From Equivita sp045641605 (GTDB lineage: Bacteria > Actinomycetota > Coriobacteriia > Coriobacteriales > Eggerthellaceae): a stretch of 32,836 nucleotides of DNA. Below the pieces are notes generated by a model. That model had not been told where the DNA came from. It did no database searches and saw only the letters and a list, made by a program, of their open reading frames with translations. The position numbers were made by a program, and so were the translations under genes. Shown here one piece after another: positions 25,696 through 32,836 of the stretch. The DNA lies in contig JAZUHG010000060.1 of assembly GCA_045641605.1 (NCBI GenBank), positions 1 to 32,836 of the forward strand. The letters run 5' to 3'. Position 1 is the first letter of the stretch. Every line of letters starts with the position of its first letter.

Positions 25696-26361
25696 ATGCT
25701 TAAACGCAAAAAAATAATTATCATCGACGGCTACAACGTGTTGCGCAACAATACTCGCTATTCAGATGTTGTTGGCGATTTTCCAAATTTTAAAGATTGG
25801 ACCAGCGACACTTGAAATGCCGCTCGCGAGGCGCTGCTCAATGACGTGTGCCAGCTCATCGATAAAAACACGCACGCTTACATTATCTACGATGCCGCCC
25901 GTCGCGCTAGCGACTCAAACAATGCTGCAACAAATCTCAAATCTCCATCAAATGTCCAGGTAGTCTTTACGAATCACGGCGAGACTGCCGATGATCGCAT
26001 ACAGCAGCTTGTCTTCGCTTCTCGAAAAAAGGGCCTCGAAGTCGAGGTCATCACGAGCGATCTCGCCATCCAAGACGCAACCATAAACACTGGTGTGACT
26101 CGCACCAGCGCCCGCGCCTTCGCTACTAATGTTTCTGAACTTAATGCTGAAACCCATCCCAATGCAAGTATTACTATCTCCACCTCCGAAGCCACAGCAC
26201 CCTCTACTGTCACTCCTTCCAGTACTCCATCTGGCACCAACGGTCGCTCCTTTGCCAGCACCTCTCCAAGCACTTCATCTCCCAGTGTAGCCAAAGTCGA
26301 AGACTGCGTAGATCCCGAAACAGCGAAGAAACTCCGCACCCTCCGCGACTCTCTCCACTAA
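25696..26361 (+). CDS. NYN-domain ribonuclease, Rae1/YacP family
   Basis: A 221-residue protein whose first ~150 residues match the NYN/PIN-like nuclease family of Bacillus Rae1 (YacP), which cuts mRNA in the ribosomal A site. IIIIDGYNVLRN at the start, ETADDRIQQLV in the middle and VITSDLAIQD carry the acidic active-site residues. A TGA at 25813-25815 (W40, SDT-W-NAA) hides the N terminus from standard-code gene finders; residue 35 is TGG. Residues ~153-205 form a Ser/Thr/Pro-rich extension unusual for the family. Its position behind the S1 gene fits a translation-linked role, though it has its own promoter. Ends in TAA at the edge of repeat locus B. Confidence 0.85.
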
Positions 26362-26537
26362 TTTGACTCAATTGCCGATTAGTGAGTGAAAATTTGCTGA
26401 ATTAAACTGCACAATGGCTTAAATTGCCTTTAGTGAGTGAATTTATAGAAAGATTTCACTCACTAAAGCCTATTTATGCCAAATTGAGGGCTAGGATTTG
26501 AAGTTTTCACTCACTTAAAGCGATTTGAGCCATTTTT
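26361..26537. repeat. Centre-inverted array of ~31-bp repeats, locus B (four units)
   Basis: Two reverse units (about 26361-26392 and 26411-26442) then two forward units (26453-26487 and 26503-26535) of the family seen at locus A. Spacing is ~50 bp on each side and ~43 bp across the centre. CACTCACT is intact in all four. The forward unit at 26503 matches the one at 277 closely: CACTCACTTAA, one base, GCG, one base, TTTGAGCCA. It fills the gap between two convergent genes. Confidence 0.85.
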
Positions 26538-26571
26538 TGGAGGAGGTTGGGGTTGTCGGCTCAGTTGGGAG

Positions 26572-26683
26572 GGATTTTGCGTAATGCGACCCGAACGATT
26601 CTGCAGCGCCATGCGCTTGCTGGCAGCTTTGCATGCACGATGACATTCCGCGAAGCCCTAGTGAGGGCGCATTGCCAAAATCC
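26572..26683. other. Palindromic structured element
   Basis: The ends are inverted: GGATTTTGCGTAATGCG (26572-26588) against CGCATTGCCAAAATCC (26668-26683). Inside are further pairings, such as CCCT-AGTG-AGGG at 26657-26668 and CTGCAGC/GCTGGCAG. It is visibly more GC-rich than the repeat array beside it. It could be a small structured RNA, a miniature mobile element or a relic of coding sequence: the minus strand also reads through without a stop. No function assigned. Confidence 0.5.
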
Positions 26684-26697
26684 AAATGCCCACAACT

Positions 26698-26728
26698 AAA
26701 AAAGCCGGCCTCGAAAGACCGGCTTTTA
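26698..26728 (-). terminator. Transketolase operon terminator
   Basis: On the minus strand AAAAGCCGG ... CCGGCTTTT followed by T; 20 bases past the last gene's stop. The stem matches the rpsA terminator. Confidence 0.85.
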
Positions 26729-26748
26729 ATATTGGTTTCGGGAAGTGC

Positions 26749-27687
26749 TTAAAGCGATTTTACGACTTCGGCGATATGGGTGTCAGTAAGTTTGTATTCT
26801 TCGCGGAGGAAATCTTGAGGACCAACTTGGCCGTATTCGTCTTCAATAGCAACATAGCCGAATTTGCAACCTAGATCTACGATCGCATCTTGAACTGCAC
26901 TTACAAGTCCACCAATCTTGTTGTGGTTTTCTGCAACAACTACTTTGTCGCATTTCGAAGCGTATTCGCGAATAAGCTCAACGTCGAGAGGCTTAATGGT
27001 GAATGGGTCAATAACCGCGCATTCGATACCTTCTTTTGAAAGTTTCTCTGCAGCTTGCATTGCTTCGTGCATCATAATTCCGGCAGCGACGATGAGACAA
27101 TCGTTACCTTCGCGGCAAACGATGCCTTTGCCAACCTCGAACTTTGCGCCATCCTCGTAGAAAGTTTGGAAAGCCTTGCGAGGTGTGCGAACATATTTAA
27201 CGCCAGGCATGTCTTTTGCCATCATGAGGAAGTTGTAGAGCATGGCGTAGTCGGTCGCGTCGCAAATTGTGGCGCCTGGGATCATGCGGTAAGTGCCGGT
27301 GTCTTCGAAAGGCATGTGGGTGCCACCGTTGAAAGCTGCCGTAATTCCTGGGTCAGTGCCGATTACCGTGATTGGGTTTTGCGCATAACCAGCGCTTAGG
27401 AAGGCTTGGTCGAAGGTGCGTCGGCTAACAAAAGGGGCGAAGCTGTGGCAAAACGGCTTCATTCCGTTTGATGCGAGGCCGGCACAAATTCCAACCATGT
27501 TGCTCTCGGCGATGCCGCAATTGATGTAGCGGTCGCTCTCGTCCATGAGGCCTTTGATTCCATCGCAACCTGCAAGGTCGGCTTCAAGCCAAACGCATTT
27601 TTCGTCGGCCATTATTTTTTTCGCGGCATCGACAATTGCGTCTTTCATTACGCGCGAATCTGTTTCGCCAGTATAGATAACTTTCAT
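26749..27687 (-). CDS. Transketolase, C-terminal (pyrimidine-binding) subunit
   Basis: With the N-terminal subunit this forms transketolase, which moves two-carbon units between sugar phosphates. 312 residues: the pyrimidine domain with the cofactor-activating E61 in CGIAESNM and FAPFVSRRTFDQ, then the C-terminal transketolase domain (VIDPFTIKPLD, VVVAENHNKIGG). The ATG is one base beyond the stop of the partner gene (TAA-A-ATG), with GAGGAGG inside the partner. One TGG, no TGA; ends in TAA. Dihydroxyacetone or DXP synthase-like roles are less likely from the two-gene form. Confidence 0.93.
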   Translation of the reverse strand: MKVIYTGETDSRVMKDAIVDAAKKIMADEKCVWLEADLAGCDGIKGLMDESDRYINCGIAESNMVGICAGLASNGMKPFCHSFAPFVSRRTFDQAFLSAGYAQNPITVIGTDPGITAAFNGGTHMPFEDTGTYRMIPGATICDATDYAMLYNFLMMAKDMPGVKYVRTPRKAFQTFYEDGAKFEVGKGIVCREGNDCLIVAAGIMMHEAMQAAEKLSKEGIECAVIDPFTIKPLDVELIREYASKCDKVVVAENHNKIGGLVSAVQDAIVDLGCKFGYVAIEDEYGQVGPQDFLREEYKLTDTHIAEVVKSL

Positions 27688-27688
27688 T

Positions 27689-28528
27689 TTATGCCTCCTC
27701 GTTCAACGCGTCTAAATCTTTGTGCAAGGCATCGAGCCATTCGTCAAAGACTTCCGGTTCTGGTTGCATTGAGTGATTTGCAACAGTTTCTTCGACGGCC
27801 TTAACGCCACTGCCTTTTATGTTGTCAAGCACAATTGCTTTAGGCATCTCACCTGCAGGTTTGTTAAGCGCATCGAAGATCTCCTCGACACTTGTACCGT
27901 CAACTTTTGTGACGTCAAAACCAAATGCTTTGAATTTCTCGACGAAGTCGAAGGCAGGGAGGATCTCATCCAAAGTGCCGTCCAACTGCTTCTTGTTCCA
28001 GTCGATGATCCAAGTTAGGTTTGTAAGTTTTTTACCAGCGGTAAACATTGCGGCTTCCCAACATTGGCCTTCGTTGAGCTCGCCATCGCCAACTACCAAA
28101 AAGGTTTGAGCGTCGCGGCCACTGAGTTTGTCGGCCAACGCGATACCAACTGCTTGCGAAGTTCCTTGACCAAGCGAGCCTGTTGTGGCATCGATACCCG
28201 CAAGCTTTTTATCGCAGTGCGAAGGAAGCTTTGTGTGGGGCTGGTTTAGGGTCTTGAGTTCCTCATAAGGGAAAAAGCCCAAAAGCGCAAGCGTTGCATA
28301 AACCGCAGGACCAGCATGGCCTTTGGAGCAAACAAGCTTGTCGCGAGTTTCCATTTGAGGGTTTTTTGGGTCAACGGTCATGATTTTTTTGTACAAAACA
28401 GCCAGCGTATCCGCCATCGAAAGCGTTCCGCCAACATGACCAAAACCGCGAGATTTAATGGCCTCAACGGTGCCAATGCGAATCTCGGTCGCAAATTTTT
28501 TTAATTCTAGGATTTCGTTCTTATCCAT
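27689..28528 (-). CDS. Transketolase, N-terminal (TPP-binding) subunit
   Basis: 279 residues with the thiamine diphosphate/Mg motif beginning GDG at 147-149 (GDGELNEGQCWEA) and closing at IIDWNKKQ. KGHAGPAVYATLA and SLGQGTSQAVG are typical of transketolase. ATG 28528 is set by GGAGG five bases upstream; a longer in-frame start lies upstream of the promoter and is rejected. Split transketolases are known in many anaerobes. Four TGG codons, no TGA; ends in TAA. Confidence 0.93.
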   Translation of the reverse strand: MDKNEILELKKFATEIRIGTVEAIKSRGFGHVGGTLSMADTLAVLYKKIMTVDPKNPQMETRDKLVCSKGHAGPAVYATLALLGFFPYEELKTLNQPHTKLPSHCDKKLAGIDATTGSLGQGTSQAVGIALADKLSGRDAQTFLVVGDGELNEGQCWEAAMFTAGKKLTNLTWIIDWNKKQLDGTLDEILPAFDFVEKFKAFGFDVTKVDGTSVEEIFDALNKPAGEMPKAIVLDNIKGSGVKAVEETVANHSMQPEPEVFDEWLDALHKDLDALNEEA

Positions 28529-28552
28529 GAATCCTCCATTCAACTTCGGCTC

Positions 28553-28558
28553 ATTATA
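28553..28558 (-). promoter_or_regulatory. -10 box for the transketolase operon
   Basis: TATAAT on the minus strand, 24 bases before the ATG; no clear -35. It is back to back with the surface-protein promoter. Confidence 0.55.
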
Positions 28559-28568
28559 GCACCTTTTA

Positions 28569-28597
28569 TTGACACGCGGGCGCGAATTGGCTAAAAT
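28569..28597 (+). promoter_or_regulatory. Surface-protein promoter
   Basis: TTGACA (28569-28574), 17 bases, TAAAAT (28592-28597): the best -35/-10 pair in the window. Confidence 0.75.
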
Positions 28598-28633
28598 GAA
28601 CGTGTAAGTTTTTATAAGGAAAGGGGGCCTTAT

Positions 28634-29872
28634 ATGAATGGTACACAAGTACGTTCGAAACTAAAAATCCGTAACAGAATTTTGGCAATTGCGGTTGCAT
28701 TTTTGCTGTTATCTTTAATGATTCCAAACATGAGTTTTGCTGAGGAGGTGAATAACGAAGTCACAGACCCAGTTGCCGACACTCCATCAAATGTAACAAT
28801 AACGGGAAATGTAACTTCTGATGGCTCAACTGCAGTTCCGGGTGTAAGCATGAGTGCTTATAAGGGAGACACTAGAGTTTCTCCACGTGAACAGCTAACT
28901 GATGCATCTGGACATTATAGCCTTACACTTGATTGATCTGTATTGGAAAACGACCCTATCTTGATTATGGCTAATATTAACACATATGCTTTTGAGGTAA
29001 TTGCTACAACAGCTGATAGCACTTCAAAAGATATTCAGCTTAAAAAAGCTGCACAAACAACAATTAAAGCACGCGATGATCAAGCAACTGAGAGATTTGA
29101 TAGTTTTGTGCTAGATTCAACAGTTTCAGGCCAAACAAGTTCACAAAAAATTACTTCATCTACTTTTGCCCAGAACTTCCCAGTGGATGGTCAATTCTAC
29201 ATGAGTGATAGAGCACAAATGTTTTTTACATATCAAAATAGCTGAAATCAGCAAGTTGTAATACATGTTGTTGCTAATGCTAAGTCAATGTATAAAACAT
29301 TTTGGTGGGGTGCTTATGAAGGAGATGAACCAACAGATCCATGAGAGCTTCAGGTTAACACTCCATATACTTTAGAATCAGGTAAAACTTACACTATTTT
29401 ACCTTTTTTCCAAGGATTGGCTGTTGTAGATTTTTCTTCTACTAGTGAATTTCATGATTATTTCGACATAAATTATAATAAAAATCATATGCCATTTGTT
29501 CATCTACAGCAACCTAGTTTTAACGATAAAACTTTTGAAAATGCTTTATGTAAAGTATGTGATGATGGACGCATCCGAATTTACTTTGATGACTCTAGCG
29601 ATGTAAACCCATATAATGTTGAGGGTTACATTACACCTGTTGCAAAGGCAGGGTATAAACTTGCCAATTGAACTTATAACGGTACAACTCTAAAAGTTGG
29701 TGACGAAATCAAAGCTAAACAAGGCGACAATATGGCTTTTGTTGCAAATTATGAAGTTGATGCCAGCACTGCCCCTCAAACTGGTGATTTGACTTACATT
29801 TTTGTTTTGGCTTTGATAGCCTTGGTTGCTGTGTCTTCGGTAGGCGCACTTCGTTATTGTAAAAATCGCTAA
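28634..29872 (+). CDS. Secreted surface protein with sortase-type anchor
   Basis: A 412-residue frame requiring four TGA codons as Trp (LTLD-W-SV, QNS-W-NQ, DP-W-ELQ, LAN-W-TYN); one FWW uses TGG. A signal peptide ends near MSFA-EE (about residue 36). Residues ~52-100 (VTITGNVTSDG...ASGHYSLTLDW) look like a carboxypeptidase regulatory-like beta-sandwich. Near the C terminus AKAGYKLANWTYNGTTLKVG resembles an InlB/Listeria-Bacteroides repeat. The end, APQTGD, a hydrophobic helix and RYCKNR, is an LPxTG-like sorting signal. The middle is unrecognised; ligand unknown. It sits alone between a strong promoter and a terminator. Confidence 0.85.
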
Positions 29873-29892
29873 GATTAGCGGATAGATTTTTT

Positions 29893-29926
29893 AAGGGCCA
29901 AAGGTTAATCCCGCGGCCCTTTTTTT
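29893..29926 (+). terminator. Terminator of the surface-protein gene
   Basis: AAGGGCC ... GGCCCTT stem with a 15-base loop and seven or more T. Confidence 0.85.
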
Positions 29927-29929
29927 GTG

Positions 29930-29935
29930 TATAAT
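29930..29935 (+). promoter_or_regulatory. -10 box giving a leaderless coaE-uvrB transcript
   Basis: TATAAT ends seven bases before ATG 29943, with no ribosome site; it follows the previous terminator immediately. Confidence 0.6.
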
Positions 29936-29942
29936 TGTGGGT

Positions 29943-30527
29943 ATGAAGAAGATTTTTGTCATAGGGTCGATTGGCGGTGGTAAAACCACTTTTTGCAAGA
30001 TGCTTCAAGATGAGCTGGGCGAGCGTGGTTTTGTAGCTGTTGGGATTGACCTTGACTTTATTGCGCTTTCGCTTTCTAAAAATTCTAAGATTCAGAAGCA
30101 AATTTGTGATGAGTTTGGGCAGTATGACACGCGCGAGGACCTGTCTAAGCTGGTGTTCCACGACATCGAAGCGCTCAGCCGCCTTAACGAGATCACCCAC
30201 CCTTATATCTATGAGCAAATGAAGCAAAATCTCGATAACTACGAAGAGATGGGGACCGACTTTGTCATCGTTGAGGAGACTGCTTATTCCGGTAAGAATG
30301 ATAAGTTTTCCAAGCATGCTGACGTGCTGGTTTGCGTTATTTGTGACGATGGTCAGCGCCAGGCGCGTTGTATCGAGAAGGGGCTACCACTGGTCGATTT
30401 TACCCAGCGCAATAGTTTGCAAGTCAGTCAGGTTGCAATGATGGATGATGCCGATTTCATCATTAACAACAACGGCGATTCCGAGGCCCTCAAAGCAAAA
30501 GTTAAAGAATTCGTTGACACTCTATAA
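29943..30527 (+). CDS. coaE: Dephospho-CoA kinase
   Basis: Last step of coenzyme A synthesis. The 194-residue P-loop kinase has GSIGGGKTT at 8-16 and ITHPYIYEQM, the family's HP-x-I segment, then a C-terminal stretch with RNSLQVSQ. The order rpsA, coaE, uvrB is known in Actinobacteria such as Mycobacterium, which supports the assignment. A general adenylate-kinase-like NTPase is the alternative. It has no Trp codon. The TAA stop is directly followed by the uvrB ATG. Confidence 0.85.
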   Translation: MKKIFVIGSIGGGKTTFCKMLQDELGERGFVAVGIDLDFIALSLSKNSKIQKQICDEFGQYDTREDLSKLVFHDIEALSRLNEITHPYIYEQMKQNLDNYEEMGTDFVIVEETAYSGKNDKFSKHADVLVCVICDDGQRQARCIEKGLPLVDFTQRNSLQVSQVAMMDDADFIINNNGDSEALKAKVKEFVDTL

Positions 30528-32615
30528 ATGTCCAAGTTAATCACGACAGAAAACCGGGCAAACACGCCTTTTAAGGTGGTCGCGCCTTATGAGCCGGCAG
30601 GGGACCAGCCCAAAGCTATCGATGAGCTTGCCGAAGGCGTGGACGCGGGTCTTCGCTACCAGACCCTTCTTGGGGTGACAGGTTCTGGCAAGACTTTTAC
30701 TATGGCCAAACTTATCGAGCGCGTCCAAAAGCCGACGCTGGTCATGGCGCCAAACAAGACGCTGGCAGCCCAGCTTGCGGCCGAGCTCAAGGAGTTCTTC
30801 CCGAATAATTCGGTTGTGTATTTTGTAAGCTATTACGACTATTACCAGCCAGAGGCTTACGTTCCGCAAACCGACACCTTTATAGAAAAGGACGCTAGCA
30901 TCAATGAGGAGGTCGAAAAGCTTCGGCATGCTGCGACTTCGTCGTTACTTTCGCGAAACGATTGCATTGTGGTTGCCAGCGTTTCCTGCATTTATGGTAT
31001 AGGTAGCCCAGCTCAATATGCTGGAATGGCTCTGTTTTTGGACAAGGACGACGCTAACCTTGAGCGCGATAAAATTCTGGCCGAGCTGGTTGAGATTCAA
31101 TACGACCGCAACGATTACGAGCTCACGCGTGGCACTTTTCGGATGCGCGGCGATGTGCTGGAGATTTTCCCGCCTTATGCCGACAACCCATTTCGCGTGG
31201 AGTTTTTTGGCGACGAGATTGATGAGATTAGCGAGATTGAGCTGGTTACTGGTAAGCCCATCACTACTTTTAATTCGTTGCCTATTTGACCTGCTTCCCA
31301 CTATGTTACCGACCGCACGCATCTTGCGCATGCCATCACAACTATCGAAGACGAGTTGGGTGCGCGCCTTAAAGAATTTAAGGATGCGGGAAAGTTGCTC
31401 GAGGCACAACGATTGGAGATGCGTGTGCAATATGACCTCGAAATGATTGAGACTCTTGGGTTTTGCAGTGGCATCGAGAATTATTCGCGTCACCTTGACG
31501 GCCGAAGCCCCGGCGAGCCTCCATACACTTTAACCGATTATTTTGGCGATGACTTTCTTTGCATCATCGACGAAAGCCACGTGACTGTTCCGCAAATTCG
31601 TGGCATGTACGAGGGCGATCGTTCCCGTAAAATCACCCTGGCCGAGCACGGCTTTCGTCTGCCTTCGTGCTTGGATAACCGGCCGCTTCGCTTCGATGAG
31701 TTCGAGAGTCGCGTCCCGCGTTTCGTCTATGTTTCGGCGACCCCGGGCGATTACGAAGAGAAGGTAAGCCAGAAAAAGGTGGAGCAAATTATTCGTCCGA
31801 CTGGTTTGCTTGACCCCAAAATTGATGTGCGTGACAGCAAGAATCAAATCGACGACATTATCGACGAAGTCAAGGAGCGCGCCAAAAAGGGCGAGCGCGT
31901 CCTCATTACCACGCTTACTAAAAAGATGGCCGAAGACTTGACCGACCACCTGCTTGATAACGATATTCGCGCGCGTTACATGCACAGCGACACTGCCACG
32001 CTCGATCGTGTTGAAATTTTAAACGACTTGCGTTCGGGTGAGTTTGACGTGCTTGTGGGTATCAACCTTCTTCGTGAGGGGCTTGACTTGCCAGAAGTCA
32101 CCCTTGTCGCTATTCTTGACGCAGACAAAGAGGGCTTCCTTCGCAACCATCGCTCGCTTATCCAGACCATCGGTCGTGCTGCGCGAAATGTTTCCGGCGA
32201 GGTCATCATGTACAGCGAGAAAATCACCGACAGCATGCGCACCGCCATCGACGAGACCAATCGCCGTCGCGCCATTCAAGAAAAGTTCAACTCCGATCAT
32301 GGCATCGAGCCGAAGACAATTCGCAAGGCCATCAACTCCATCATGAGTTTTGTGGCCGACGAAGCCGAGAGTCGAACTGCCGACGACGTCAACACCGAGC
32401 TTTCGGACCTCTCAAAAGTCGAGGTCCTGCGTATCATTTCCTCCCTCGAAGATGACATGGCGCAAGCTTCCAAAGACATGGATTACGAGGCCGCCGCTCG
32501 ACTTCGTGACCAGGTGGTTAAACTTCGTGCAAACATCGAAGGCACCTCCGAAGACGAGGTCCTCGCTCGCCTCAAACGCACCGCCCGCAAAAGCCGCCCA
32601 ACCCATCACCGCTAA
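30528..32615 (+). CDS. uvrB: Excinuclease ABC subunit B
   Basis: Damage-verifying helicase-like subunit of nucleotide excision repair; works with UvrA and UvrC. 695 residues, a full-length UvrB. Walker A GVTGSGKT is at 49-56, the beta-hairpin region starts at YYDYYQPEAYVP (102-113), DESH at 348-351, helicase motifs LREGLDLPEV and QTIGRAARN follow, and a UVR motif (DMDYEAAARLRDQV) ends the protein. A TGA at 31287-31289 (residue 254, LPI-W-PASHYVT) lies in a conserved aromatic position and is its only Trp codon. It abuts coaE with no ribosome site, so coupling is likely. Ends in TAA. Confidence 0.96.
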
Positions 32616-32798
32616 CCAACCCACCCCACTTTCACTTCACCTAACCAACCGCCCATCACCACCCGAAGCCACTCCACATCCTCCAACACCTACAGCCATC
32701 CACCACTTACATCTCCACTCTACCAACTATCCACTACCACCCCCACATCCTCCAACACGTACAGTCACCCACTATTCACACCCTCACCCCCACCCCCA
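32616..32798 (+). other. C-rich, G-poor stretch after uvrB (candidate Rho-loading site)
   Basis: About 180 bases with very many C and only a handful of G, and no hairpin terminator. High C with low G just past a stop codon is the hallmark of rut sites. On the minus strand 32768-32797 carries four G runs that could form a quadruplex. No gene is supported here. Confidence 0.45.
32674..32774 (+). repeat. Two-copy 69-bp-period direct repeat
   Basis: CCACATCCTCCAACAC at 32674 recurs at 32743, each followed by a near-identical TACAGYCAYCCAC. Confidence 0.7.
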
Positions 32799-32803
32799 TG
32801 ATG

Positions 32804-32836
32804 GCATAAACCTTGTTTAGTGAGTGAATTTTACTT
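32804..32836. repeat. First unit of repeat array, locus C (cut by window end)
   Basis: A reverse unit of the same family (ATGGCATAAACC then TTTAGTGAGTGAA). Its orientation fits the left half of a centre-inverted array that would continue past the window. Confidence 0.75.

Noticed and set aside
43..26537. CRISPR array
   Set aside because: Units invert at the centre, vary in sequence, and are spaced by only ~10-20 bases; no cas genes are present.
27689..28648. Longer N terminus for the transketolase N-subunit
   Set aside because: The extra 40 residues would start upstream of the -10 box, and GGAGG marks the ATG at 28528.
2679..31289. TGA as glycine, as in Absconditabacteria and Gracilibacteria
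   Set aside because: The family positions are Trp (FLWGAA, IDNWSW, TNSWQG), not glycine.
32350..32820. Forward ORF overlapping the uvrB 3' end and the C-rich stretch
   Set aside because: Shadow of uvrB in another frame, extended by chance because the C-rich region lacks stops.
1..32836. Insertion sequences, prophage genes or integrases
   Set aside because: I found no transposase, integrase or phage structural motif in any frame, even with TGA read as Trp.

Overview
The window looks like the chromosome of a moderately AT-rich, anaerobic, Gram-positive actinobacterium, possibly Coriobacteriia-like, that reads UGA as tryptophan. Many genes appear broken at in-frame TGA codons. In every case the frame continues without interruption, the TGA sits where the protein family is expected to carry Trp, and the family domain is completed beyond it. 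I count 36 such codons in 12 genes, alongside roughly 55-60 ordinary TGG codons. None of the 27 complete protein genes annotated here ends in TGA. The actinobacterial call rests on rpsA, coaE and uvrB lying close together (they are near neighbours in Mycobacterium too), on consensus -10 boxes 6-7 nt before start codons (leaderless mRNAs, common in Actinobacteria), on a class A PBP with a PASTA domain, and on Lnt. A Mollicutes origin is argued against by the peptidoglycan enzyme and the base composition.

Layout. Positions 1-411: an array of ~31-bp repeats in a tail-to-tail gap. 412-2529: divergent cobB (sirtuin) and tyrS. 2679-11224: a tight forward operon, dcuB-aspA-relA-nagE-nagA-plsY, joining fumarate/aspartate metabolism, the stringent response, N-acetylglucosamine uptake and deacetylation, and phospholipid synthesis. 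11254-11883: a PhoU-like DUF47 gene. 11751-17253: a reverse operon, celB-celA-bgl-pbp, for PTS uptake and hydrolysis of a beta-glucoside, ending in a peptidoglycan synthase translationally coupled to bgl. 17315-19570: a long U32 peptidase/RlhA-type protein. 19686-21077: tRNA-Asp, a lipoprotein, tadA, tRNA-Ser and tRNA-Gly. 21102-24042: lnt, ispE and a small membrane protein. 24154-26361: rpsA and a Rae1/YacP-type NYN nuclease. 26361-26683: a second repeat array and a separate palindromic element. 26749-28528: a split transketolase. 28634-29872: a sortase-type surface protein. 29943-32615: coaE and uvrB. The window ends in a C-rich, G-poor stretch and the start of a third repeat array.

The main discoveries are the UGA-to-Trp recoding, a family of centre-inverted repeat arrays with constant geometry in (apparently) convergent gaps, and a recurrent leaderless promoter layout. 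The genes together describe a fermentative sugar and amino-sugar user with a fumarate/aspartate branch and a peptidoglycan wall.
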